Source: Notospermus geniculatus
Lineage: Eukaryota > Nemertea > Pilidiophora > Heteronemertea > Lineidae
Direction: 5' to 3'
Assembly (NCBI GenBank): GCA_002633025.1
Contig: NMRB01000870.1
Coordinates: 148,597 to 212,596, forward strand
DNA: 64,000 nt
How positions within the stretch are numbered: position 1 is the stretch's first letter; every line of letters begins with the position of its first letter. Of this stretch, positions 22,706 to 35,800 are shown piece by piece. The translations under genes were made by a program, and so were the position numbers. Below the pieces are notes generated by a model, which was not told the DNA's origin, did no database searches, and saw only the letters and a program-made list of their open reading frames with translations.

Positions 22706-23384
22706 TACTCTCTTTTACACATTAAAGGACCACAGTATTGCTTCCCAATCCTGCATTACACCTACCCGCGTTAAGGGAGACCTCTATTGACGACTTGGTA
22801 AACTACGCATGCTACTACGTGCATTGTAGTGTAATCATACATTCTCCAACACTGGGGCGAAAGGCTTAACTACAGTATTGGAGAACGGGTACCCCGGTAC
22901 CAGTGGCGCCGGCTGTCGACAGAAAGTAAGAGGTCAGTCCTGGAAAACGGCCGATGGTGTAGATGAATTATGATTGACAGGTCATGTGGGTAAATTCCGA
23001 TCTCCTATTGGCCACGACTGTGGTAGAAGTGTTCTTAACTTTTTGAGGTGTGCAGAAATGCGATTCCCCTCACAAATCCAACGCCAACAGACCATACACT
23101 GTTACGAGGGGTTGTTGATGTTTTTTAAAAGCCAAATGCATGTCATTTTCAGGTTCGTTTTCCCAATACCAGACAATCATTTCATGTTATGATCGTTCCC
23201 CCTGTGAACCAGGAAACTGAGCCTGAAAATGACACTAAGATGTACACTTCACACCTCAGAAAGTTCCTACCACAGTCATGGCCAATAGAAGAACGGAATT
23301 TATCCACATGACCTGTCAATCATAATTCATGTACACCGTGGGTAGTTTTCAGGACTGACCTCTTAATGTGTAAAAGAGAGTATG
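22706..23384. repeat. Composite of nested TTAA elements in a palindromic target
   Basis: Outer arms ATACTCTCTTTTACACATTA at 22706 and the exact complement ending at 23384. Inside the left arm a TTAAAGGACCACAGTATTG element begins (relative at 49376-49593) and runs to about 22925. It abuts a foldback element at 22927-23367 with TAAGAGGTCAGTCCTG termini and arms over 70 bp. Lies downstream of the TMEM94 stop; it could be in its 3' UTR, as a candidate AATAAA (minus strand) is at 21886-21891. Confidence 0.7.
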
Positions 23385-23841
23385 TAACATGTATCCTAGT
23401 GCAGTACAACAGAATGAACAATCACACTTCATTACATCAAATCACAATGCCATCAAATATGTCCAACACTTTTATCACATGACATATTTAATATACATGT
23501 ATATAAATCACTGTTTTCCGAAGTGCACAGTTGTGTAACATCATTACAGCATATGCCACTCAGTTGTGATCAAAACCTACGAATTATGTACCAATGTAAA
23601 GTCAACATGTAAAACATCATTACTGTACAGACTTACAGACATGAAGCCAAGAACATGAACAACTGTAACACAGTCTCAATATATTTGTCCTAAAATATTT
23701 CAAGGTATCTTATCCCTAAGTACAAAACTAAGAAGGGTCAACAGTCTAAATGGACATTCTCATTAAAATATCTCTTCACAGACATCAAGATTGTGATAAA
23801 ATCCATCCAGCTGATGGAACAGTAAAAGGCTAATGTCCAGA

Positions 23842-26800
23842 CTAGAACGGCGAATTCATCCCAAGTTTTGTACCGAAGTCCAGCCGGGCCCTTTTCTGGT
23901 ATCTTACCCATAGTCTGAAACAGAAGTTGAAAGGATATTAGACAATGGCAAGTAGCAGACATCTCAGGGACAGATCCACGATTTCGGGAAAGAGAGGCCG
24001 CACTGTACTAGAAACATTGAAATCTGCAGTGAATTTCAATGACTTGCTCCAAATTTCAGAATTTCACGGTCGACTTTACAGATTTGTTGGCCGAAAGGGG
24101 GGGGGGTGCGGCGGGTGCGCCCCTTGGATCCGCGCCAGCATCTGATTCTTCTTTGATGCGAGATGGAATATTTGACCCGCCAGCACTCACTTGATTTCTC
24201 TCATCTTGGCAAGCTCTACGACTGGTATCACTAATGGAGCCCAGATGATTGCAACACACCAACTGGCCGTTGGGACATCGGAGAGGTAGTAATGGACGGA
24301 CCCTTGAGTATTTAATCGACTGACGTCAATGGTGAAGTAGAGACACTGCAGCACCAACCTGAAGATGAGATTGTCAGTCAGTTGACCAATAGGTGTCACC
24401 ACGGTCCAATTCAATGCCTAGCACATCCATTCATGCTTGATTGAGCACCAATCAAGAAAATGTTCTTTTGTATTGGTCCGCTAGAACTTTGCTGCCTTCT
24501 TTTGGTAATAACTGCAGCTGATTGCTCCTATTGAGCTGGAGAACCGAGATGACACCACTTCTGTGGCAAGTTCTGACAAAAGTTCTGACACATATTGGCG
24601 AGTTGGGAATCTGAATGGAATAGGTGATACACTACTAGATATGGGTGGTAGGTATCTGTAACATGTGAGTAAATGGTTCATGAGAAATGACAAAACTCAT
24701 AAGGCTCACGCACGAGTTTTTGGAAATGATCATGATGGTGAACTTACAGAACTGGGACAGTGATGCACCAGAAAATATTATCAACGGGTGGTTTCTTCCA
24801 CAAATGATATTGTCGATGAACATAACTGCTGGAAATGCAACCTGAAAGTAAAGACTAGAAATTGACTTACCAGTCAATTTTAAGACCGCCCTTGGAAATT
24901 GGGATACTAGAGATAGTTGACTTATAGGAAAATAATTAGTTGTCCAGTGCAAAGGAATGTAAAGATGCAGGGTTACTGGACGAGGTTCAATAGACAGCAT
25001 GATCAGGAGGTTAATGATCAGCTGGTCATTAAGTACGTACACCAAACATGACTACCTTGGCTTAACTGGTCATTAAGAAAGTCACTAGGCCATGGAAATA
25101 GATCAGTTCAAACCTACACTTCATAAGCTTTAGTTTGATACCAAACATGACTACCTTGGCTCAACTGGTCTTTAAGTAGGTCACTAGGTCATGGAAGTAG
25201 GTCATTTCAAACCTACATTTCATAAGCTTTAATGTGATACCAAACATGACTACCTTGACTCAACTGGTCTTTAAGTAGGTCACTAGGTCATGGAAATATA
25301 TCAATTCAAACCTACACTTTATAAGCGTTAGTTTGATACCAAACATGATTACCTTCGATCAACTGGTCAATAAGTAGATCACTAGGTCATGGAAGTAGGT
25401 CAGTTCGAAGCTACATACTTTTAGGTTGATACCAAACATGACTACCTTGGCTCAATTGGTCTTTAAGTAGGTCACTAGGTCATGGAAGTAGGTCATTTCA
25501 AACCTTGACTTTATAAGCTTTAGTTTGATACTAAACATGACTACCATCGCGCTGAACTGGTCTCTAAGTAGGTCACTAGGTCATGGAAGTAGGTCATTTC
25601 AAACCTACACTAATAAGATTAGTTTGATACCAGAATTGGCAACGTTNNNNNNNNNNNNNNNNNNNNNNNNNNNNNNNNNNNNNNNNNNNNNNNNNNNNNN
25701 NNNNNNNNNNNNNNNNNNNNNNNNNNNNNNNNNNNNNNNNNNNNNNNNNNNNNNNNNNNNNNNNNNNNNNNNNNNNNNNNNNNNNNNNNNNNNNNNNNNN
25801 NNNNNNNNNNNNNNNNNNNNNNNNNNNNNNNNNNNNNNNNNNNNNNNNNNNNNNNNNNNNNNNNNNNNNNNNNNNNNNNNNNNNNNNNNNNNNNNNNNNN
25901 NNNNNNNNNNNNNNNNNNNNNNNNNNNNNNNNNNNNNNNNNNNNNNNNNNNNNNNGCTAAAACAACAAGCCAATGTAACTTTCAATGTTATCAGACTCAA
26001 CTCACATAAATAAAGCACCAACTGCATAGCAGCAAAGTTTTGAGCAATAGCATATCCTCCTATGTCACCCATTTGTAAACCATTCCAAGTTCCTGGGACT
26101 GTGTGATTCCTGGAATAAAGAAAAACATTTGGCCTTTAACCAGAGACAACATGTAAACACACCATAATTTAATGCAACAGCTCTCCTGCAATGTGAAGAC
26201 AACCCATGCCTCCCAGAAGAAGCATTAGAAGAAAGTACCGCATGTCAATGGAGCTAGAATCACAAAAAGACGGAATAAGGAAGGTAGAGAATGTGACTTA
26301 CAGATTTCCATAGAAAGGATGACAGTTGTTGTACTTGTTATAACACATGCTGTATAACGTCATACCATAACAAACCAGGACCACTGCCATCGATGGCAGG
26401 AAGCGTACACTGTAGTATAGCAGGTATTCAACAATCACCTGGAACCAAAGACAAGAAGTGGCATCAAAGCAAGATACGATCAAACAAGTCGAATACACAA
26501 GTCACAGAAACTACTGTTAACATCTTAAGATCTGGGTCCGAGTCTGTAGGGTGTGACCAAGGGCAAGGAGTCTTTTGGATACTTTCAGCAAAGCCAAACA
26601 GGTAGTTATTGCATATGCAGCCCTTATTTATGGAAATAACTGCCATTCATTTTACCGGTATGCACATTTTTATCCACCACTGCCATGACTACAAGGCCTA
26701 TTTCAAGTTATTTCATATTGCCAACTACAAGTCGTAGCTGTACGCCCTCTAGCAGTTCTCATACATCTGGTCAATCCCCACTGCCAGTATGATCATTGGA

Positions 26801-29800
26801 AGGCTCTTCGTCATTGCCAAGCTTATCAACATTAATAGAAAATGCATTAGCCCTACTACGAGTATACTCGTAGCTGGCAATGGGGAGGACATCTGTGACT
26901 ACGAGTATGCTCGTAGCTGGCAGTCAACGTGTTAAAAGGCTCTGCATTTTTATTGTTTAAGACTACATCAGGACATAAATTGAAAGACGTTGTCTACACA
27001 ACTCACCTGCCCTTTCAAGTGTGCCTTATTCTTGCCCAGGGCAGTATTCATTACCAGTGGTTCAACCTCTGTAAATACCAAGGTCAGGCAAAGGCATGGC
27101 AGTATGAGACAGACCATCCACAGGATGTGATGGCCAGAAATAATCGGCGGAAGGACAAAGATACTTGTGAAGAGTTGAGTGATGGATATTGTCAGGTAAC
27201 AGCTCAGCAGAAACTGGAAGCAGTTCTTCATGGAGAAAGAATGATGCCGTGCCTAGAAAAGAACAGCAAAGTGTGTTAGCTAGCAGCTTGTGGTGAGGTT
27301 ACATATATCAGGGTATACGCAAGCACCAGGCTTTGAATCCAGGATATTTAAGACTACCAGTACGGTAAATTTCACAAAGCTGAATGAGGACTGATAACAA
27401 GCAAATGGAGCGCAACACAGGCCAGACCAGAATTGCAACTTTGTAGACAAAGGCCAACAATTTCACGATGAATTGACGAAGGCCATTGTGCTCAGCTGTC
27501 GTTGATGATTTGAGGACGTTGCCCCTGGTGTCATATGTGACCCTCCACAGCAAAACCAGTCGCATGTCGCTCAGAAGGCGAGCCACAACGAACTAAGATG
27601 ACACCAGAAGAGAATGGAAGAAATACATAGATTACCGGTACGGTATTTCAGATTTCATGACAGACAGATAATATTGAAAGTGACAAACATTTGGTCTCAA
27701 CCTGCCAAGCTAAGAGCGACATGCCACTGGTTTTGCTGTGGAGGGTCAGATATTTCCTACCCAATCACACCAACATTTGCATCTTATGTAGTAGTCCCAC
27801 AGGAACACTTTTGTACCACAGAAGAATCTAGGTCGACAAAATGACAAAGGCGAATATGATAGAAGCTGCGCTATGGGGGCTCACCTGTTTTAGACAGGTG
27901 TACGCAAGCACCAGGCTTTGTTTTAGACAGGTGAGCCTAGGCCTATGCCACTTACCTCTGCAATTAATTTGACAAAGCTGACGTTATCTTCTCTCTCAAA
28001 GCTGAGGGAGCAGGGCAGAGTCGATAACTTGGCGCTCATATCCATCGGGGAGGGGTGTTCTTTGTCCCAAATCTCCACCATCGGCGAGTGTTTAGTACAA
28101 ACAGGGGGACAGAGGGGTTGGATTCCAACACTGAAAGAGAAGTAACGTATTCGTCTGAGGGTCAGGCTGCAGCAGGTGAAGAATTGGGTTACAAAACTCT
28201 CTGCGGGCCATCCAGGGTTTCCGCCAGAAAAATAATTGAGGGTACAGACTTTTTTACCGAGGATACAGACGTAGATGTGTTAGAAGCAGTTTCCATGGTA
28301 TGTATATTTTTCTTCACGTACGGTACTTTATTTTTTCTCTAAATGATTTTACATTGCACTCTATAGTAGTTTTTCATCATTGCTTTTTTTCATTACCGGT
28401 ATAACATTTTAGAAAAAAATCATGCAAATTTTTTAACTTCCTGGTTGAGAGGTACTACATGTATTTTGTACCCAAGTACCCCTCTGGCAGAGACCCTGCT
28501 GTCGTACAATAATAAGGGGAACAAAGGGAAGGAAAACAGCGAAGAGAAACACATCTAGCATGAAAATATTTATAGGAAGACAACCTGTATTCAGTGCAAC
28601 TGGTACATGTACCTTATATCTGCTTGGAGGAACAATGGAGTGTTGAACAAGTTGGCGAGGCTCCCGATGACGCAGACTACTTCACCACTCTCCTGCATGA
28701 TTTTAATCATTTCTTGTGTGGCTGGAAAGGAATGCATTTAGGTTCTTCACTGATGTCAACACAGTCACGTGACTGCAAAGAATCGGCCATGTTGGCCATT
28801 AAATGGCCAGCGAGGACATCAAAACGGTCACGTCATGATATTTTGACGTCACGGTCTGTGTGTTGATGCTGTGTTCATGCCGTGATGTCGCTTGACAATA
28901 TAGCCACATCGTCATGGAAATGTGACGTCACGTGAAGAACCTCTATAGCTTCGTGAACATGAACAAGGTTTTCCTAACAATTACGAAAGAAGCACAAAAA
29001 ACACATGTGGGACTGCCTTACCTTCTGGAGTGCAGTCGGTGAAGAGGGACACAAGCAGAGGGACATTATCTACACTTTTCAGGTGGGGTCGGATGTTCTC
29101 GATGCCTTTAGGGAGTTTGGCCTGGAAGCATGAAAGGAGATTTTGAATGTTTCTAGTGGCCTGTAATCCTCATATATGATGATCCAAATATGGTGCACTG
29201 ACCTCTTTTTGCACAATTTACTGCAACTTAAAATAATCAATGTCATTTTGAACCTGTGAACCTACCCTGTTGAAAACATCAAACGGCATACTATCATCTG
29301 TATTTTCAGTCAAGTGACTCGAAGCTGCAGTAATCGACATCCTCTCCTCATTGATTTCCTCCAGTTCCTGACTAGAACCGCAGCATTCGCCAACACCCGC
29401 ATCGACCTCCAGCAGGATCTGGTCAGTACAACTCTCCTGCCCGTCAGCATCCTCTATGACAATAACTTGCACAGATTCATGGGAACCTTTCGGTAGCGTC
29501 ACCGTTTTCGGCGGCGGTAGAGACAGCCCAGCTTTATCGAGTGCTGCTGGAGCACTTCCTCTTCTAACATGGACATCTTCCACAACTTGAAGTTGATCGA
29601 ATCCAATGTCCACATTATTTTTTTCATCGTCATCACTGGTGACTTCATTGTTGTCTTCGCTAAGTAGAGAGATATGGCAGTTCCATCCAGACTCAAGGCC
29701 AACTTTTTCTGAGAACACCTACAATGGAAATTTGTTCCCAAATTAGTATCTGGAGATCTAATGATAACCCAGGTATTCCAGTTAAATTGTTCACTATATG

Positions 29801-32800
29801 TGTCTGGGTCTGTGAAAACCCAGCCAAAGTCGCTGGGGAGTGACACAGGCCTCGATCATACCTGCCCTTTGTTGCACAATCGATAAGGCTTTATTCGCCG
29901 TCATTTTCTCTTTGTGATCAGACTCCCTACATAACCTATTAACCCTGTGATGTTCAGTGACTTTGGCCGGGTTTTGCCAGACTTGGTCACATATATAGTT
30001 TTGTGTATTTAAACCACAATGTGGATCTGTGAAAAATATGCCGAAGGTAAAAAGCTCTATATCCCATTAAAGCCCCACAGTATTGAATTTTACGATATTT
30101 CCAAAAAGTTAGGAGAGTGCACATAGAGGTCCCATAGCCTGGTGAAAGTCCCCAAACTGCTTGCCTGATACGCACTTCACAGAATAAGGCCTAGTTTTCA
30201 GCACGCATTGGGAAACACTGCAGGGAGAGCTCTAATGTATTCTGACAGAGCGTAGTACATTTTACACTACGCTGACGTCGTGACGTCATGCGAGAATCGC
30301 GGCGATGATTTGCGTTTTTCACATTCAATACAGTGGGGCTTTAACATCAGACCACGACATTCGTTACCACAGGTTTAAAAATTTGAAAGACGGACCCGAC
30401 TCCTGAGTTCATTCTCCTTGGAAAAATGCACAAATCTAATACACGAAGCCTCTAGCTGCTCGATCAACTGCACGATGTCTTGTTTGGCTTGATATTGCAT
30501 GGTCACCATCCCAATAAAGATCTGATTGCACTGAGCCCTGAAACAGCTATCTAGGTCGGTGATCAGCTGGTCTTTAGTGTTGAGGAGTGAGTCGACACTG
30601 CATCGTCTGCGGGGGAGGTGGCCCTCTACTGTTTCCATCTCCCAGGGTCTGAAAGGCATGACAGAAGATCAGTTAAGGAAGTGCAACACATTGGGGAGAA
30701 TTTGAAGAAACATTCTTCAGATGGTTGATGGGAACAACCTTTCTTCAAATATTTTTCCAATCAGTACCAAATATGTGAAAAAAAATTGGCAGAAGATACC
30801 ATCTGCTGGACTCTGGGGGTAGATGAGTTAAAGTATGTGATGCCAGGTGGACTGGAATTCTGAAGTGATGACAGACGTCTAAATAGGCCCAGCTCCTAGT
30901 ACAGAATACTGCTGTCCTTGAACCTTGAGAGGACTCACTTTGTTGGTGTTGGGCTTCTGAATTCATAAACTTCGAATCCGTGTTCTGGTAGTTCAATGAA
31001 AATGTCTTGTAGTTTTGGACTCATTTTCTCCACCAGAGGGCAGTAAGAGAAGGCAGTACAGTAAGCTGACATACTCTGGCGGTGATAGAAATCGAGGATC
31101 CTTTTCCTGAAACAGTTGACAGGCAGTTATAGTCTTGTCACAAAACCAAGTAGACGACACAAAGAAATGAAACAAGCATGTACAAATTTCTAGAAAAAAC
31201 GAATATATAGAGGCTATGCACTGACATCATCAATGGGTATGACGCCATGTGTTGGATGGAAAATGGACGGAGCACGTGGTCAGATGCACTGCGTCAGCAT
31301 GTCCCAACGTTCAATCCAATATGGCGTCACCGCGCTGATGACGTCACGTGCATAGCCTCTATACCAGCAGGACTAGCATCTTTTCAAAACCAAAGGCACT
31401 AACTTTCAAGAAGGCAGTGTGAGTCTTCACGCACTAATCAACTGAATTTCTTGTTGAACAAAGATGCATAAACACGACTAAACAACCATACAAACCTGTC
31501 ATTATCTGTGAGTGGTACTAAATCGTTGCCATCCCAATAATCTGTACAGAGGTCAATCAATAAATCTGCTGTACCCTGAGTCATCAACTGCAACATTCCT
31601 GGATTGGCAATAACACAATAACAAAGAGTGAATGGCAATAACATAAAGTGAACATCAACAGCAGAACAACAACGAGTAAAACGCATGTATATCTACCTAA
31701 TGTGGTGGTACCACCGATTGAACAATAACAATACGTGTGAGTGACTACAGTACAGGTCACAATTGACATCCCTACGGCTTCGCGTAAGTTACTGGTAAGT
31801 TACGAGTAAGTTACGCGTGACTCACGGCTTTGATTTCGCGTAACTCACCGCGTAACTCGCCAAAATCGCGTAACTCACCCGGAACTCGCCTTGTAACTCA
31901 CTGTGTAACTCACCGCGTAACTAGCGAAATTCGCGTATCTGACCGCGTAACTCACCTCGTAAGTTACGCGTAACATAGCTCGTGAGTTGTTGCGTAAGTT
32001 ACGAGTGACTTACGTGCAACTTACGCGAATTTAGGGATGTCAATTGTGACCTGTACTGTACAAGTACAGGCTGCAGTAGCTCAACTTGAGTGACAGGTTC
32101 CCTTGTAGTGGTTCACTCCAATCAAGAGACAGCAGATGTGCCACCGCCAGTCAGACTGATAGTCTTACCAGATGTCTTCTCCTTGACGACCACAGTGGTA
32201 ATGTTCGGCATCGGTGTCTTGTGCCGGATAAACGACTTGGACCGGAATAGTCGATCATTCGCTGCTTCCGGATGCTGAAAGAGTGGAAATAACACTCTAA
32301 GCTAGAAATATCTATGCGTCACTCAATATACTAGAGCAGCCGCCATGATTGATCACTGATATTATAACATTCAACCTGTATTTAATAATCGACATGGGAC
32401 AAACTTGCAGCCATTCAAAGACAATGCCGTCATATTACATTCAAAAGAATTTGATTTAAGGAGACCATATCATTACATTAAATGTGACCCGCTCTGGCAA
32501 AAGCAGACGCATGTCGCTCAGAAGGTGAGCCTCAATGAACTAAAGGGCACCGCACACTAGCGACTAAATTGAGGAGACCAGCGACACGACTGTCGACTAC
32601 GACGTCGCAGGCGATAATCGCCTGTGAGGTCGCTGAGCTATTTCGCACACGACAATTTCCTAGGATGATCCGCAAACGGGCGACTATTTTGCTGGAGACG
32701 GTCGCAGTAGCAGTGGACTGTGCCAAGCGACCAAAAGTTCAACATGTTGAACTTTCGGTCGCTTGGTTGCGGGGACTTACCACGCGACCAAATTGTGTAA

Positions 32801-35800
32801 TTCAGTCGCGTAACAATCTGCCGCAAAGAGGAGACCAAAAAGTAAAAATGTTCAGTCGCTGGCCTGGTTGCAAGGCCGATCGCCCAGAAAATCGCTCGAA
32901 AAATCGCTAGTGTGCGGAGCCCTTAAGATGACACCAGGAGAGAATGGAAGAAATAGATTGTTTCAGTTTTCATAATAAACAAACAATACTGAAACTGACA
33001 AACATTTGGTCTCAACCTGCCAAGCTAAGAGCGACAGAGCGGGTCACAAATACTGCAGAATATTTACCTAAAAACTTGTGATTTCTCCAAAACCATGAAC
33101 TCCAAGCAAAACGCCTAAATCCAAGGAGTTTAAAGAATAAATGGAGCTGGGAAAACTAGGACGGTGGGAGGCATTTGAGGTCATAGAATTATTCATTTTT
33201 TGAGGGGGATCAATGCACACTATCTTGGCAAAAATTAATCAGGAAAACTTGGATTTTGTAATTTTTGTCTGATGGGCTAGAAATGTAACATCCTCAAATA
33301 TCCTTCTAACTGGTGACAGATGAAAAAAATTTGCAANTTGTGTGCCTAGATACCACACACATTCTAATCACAATATTACTATCTGTTGTGACTGTTCTGT
33401 GTTTTACATTTGGCATAGTGCTGCCATCTCTGAACCTTCACCATTCAACCAACTCTCCAATGAAATTGCCTGGATCCACAAACTGAGTGAAATCTTGTCA
33501 CCCAGTCCAAATTACATGTACCGGTACATGAACTTAATACAGAGCCACACAATGAGAATTTCTCCAAAGACAAACAGCCTAAATATCAAGCTACTTTACA
33601 CAAGGCCAACATCACGTGTCAGAAATATTACTGAATGTGAGCTGAGAAAGAAATACATGTATAGCAGGAAGGAATGACAGATGAACTTAAGTAGAAATCA
33701 ACATTGTTATTATCAGAATTCACGTTCTTTACATGTACCTACTAAACTACACTGCATAGCATTTTTTATATTGAATGAGCATGAGATCATGCAAAGATCA
33801 AGGTAACAGTAGCTCTGCTGAATTGTATGTGAGTATGACTACCTGTTATGGGCACCACCCCAGCATGCCACTGAATTGAGGCTACATGCTCTCTGTCACA
33901 CTAACCAGAGAGACTGATGAAGTCAAAGGCAATACAAGTAGATTTTTGAAGGGATATCGTCAGGTTTGAAGGGCTTAATTTGTCATCCTGTAACATCACC
34001 TTAAATGTTTTGAGTGACAAATTCACAGAAACAATGAGGCATGTTTTTTTCCAACAGTTCATTTAAAAAGATAATCCATCAAATCCCTTGAATTGCCTGT
34101 GACTCTGATTGAATAACGAAAAACGGCAAGCCCCTTACCACACTGACATGGCGGTCGTGGTGGCAGAATTTGAACGGACGCGACTGAAAATGACATGATT
34201 ATTTCATGGAGAGATCTACACAGTCCCCAGTAACTTAACTACCCGTAGTATTTATTTTTTAGACTCGCATTTCACATCTGAGGCACAGTCAAGTGGCAAG
34301 AAAGATTTTGATAATGTAAAGCCCAATCTACCATGTGACAAGACACACATGGCTCATAGCAACAGCTGTAAACCAGACATACTTCTCAAACTGCTCTAAT
34401 GAGAGAATGTGCACTTTTGTTATGGTGCTATTCATCCAGCAAAGGTGCACAAAAATCTTTGAGTATTTTTAGGTTATAGAAGACTGTACTTACAGCATGC
34501 CTGTACATGCCAAGGACAATCTGCAGGTCAAACAAATCCATCACTTGATCAGAGAAACCAATTTGTTTTGCAAGTTCACACAAACACCTGAAAGAGAAAA
34601 CGGATTATCAGTTGTATATGCAAACTTGCAACCCACGTTTTGGATAAAACTTGCTCTGTGCTCCCATGTGTACATCATGTGCACCTTGCCAATCAGTTTA
34701 TGTACATTTATGTATAGGCCTATAATCCCAGGAACTGGTAGTGGCAGCTACAAAATAAACCTCCGTCATTCTAAAATATTTTATTCGTCATTAAAATCGT
34801 AATTGTGATTTACATGTGTTTCCATTCAATTCCTTCGAAAGCACAACAAAACCAACCTTACCGTCTGTTGACCACAGCCACAGTGTCATCCTTCTTGTAC
34901 GAAGAGCACATCACATGATCAGCAAACTTGGTGTAGGCCTCGGCTGTTTCCAAGTTACAGGTATTCAACAAGATGTTCAGACCCTGAAATAAATGTAAGA
35001 CATCAACCATTCAATTCATCACAAAACAGGGGCAGGCACTGAATCAAAACTGGTTATAATGAAGAACCTTCAGAACTACAGCTACTGAGAGGTGCAGTGA
35101 GCGGTTGACTTTTTTTGACATTTCATCCCTGCTGCACTGCGTCAAGGATGTCTTGACATGACATCAATGCCTTGCCTCTCTTTGCTCTGTTTTTGACGTC
35201 TTTAGTATAACCGCTTGCAGCCCCGATCCCCGATCTGTTGGGATAAAAAGTTGGTGGATTCCTCATTCATACTCAATGAACTTGGCAGGTATTGGCCTTA
35301 ATAACTTAAAGAAGCGTTGGCAGCCTGAGTGCTAATTTGTACCAGGAACTACCAGGCATCGGGCTCAGCAACTTACCAGTGGTTTCAATGAACTTATCTG
35401 TTTCTTCCACTTGGGATCATCAAAGAGGAGACCGTACGGACTCAGTGGGTCATGGGTCACATCGAACACTTCGACGGCACTCTCCTGAAGGTAGGCTGGG
35501 GAAGAAAACGCAACAGATGTAATTCGGAGGACCACTGTGAATGACTGATGCTAGCAAACCGGGCTTTGGAATTTATGAATACTCTTTCCAAAGCCATCTG
35601 TCCTGACTTAATGCAGTTACTGATTAACCTAGGTAGGCCTAGGCCTACTAATCTTACCTTCCTTTTTTGGAGTGTGGTGATCATCGTCATCATCTGTATC
35701 AGCCCCCAACCTGAAGGCCAGATCGTCATCCTCCGACTCCTCCACCCCTGAACTCTTCTCCTCCATTTCATCTTTATCCTTTTTCTTCACCTTTTTACTC

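Noticed and set aside
25042-25646. CRISPR-like array
   Set aside because: Units of about 98 bp are continuous tandem copies without distinct spacers, in an animal intron.
25525-26072. Open frames spanning the N gap on both strands
   Set aside because: Artefacts of translating N; only the 26006-26109 part is a real (TMEM94) exon.
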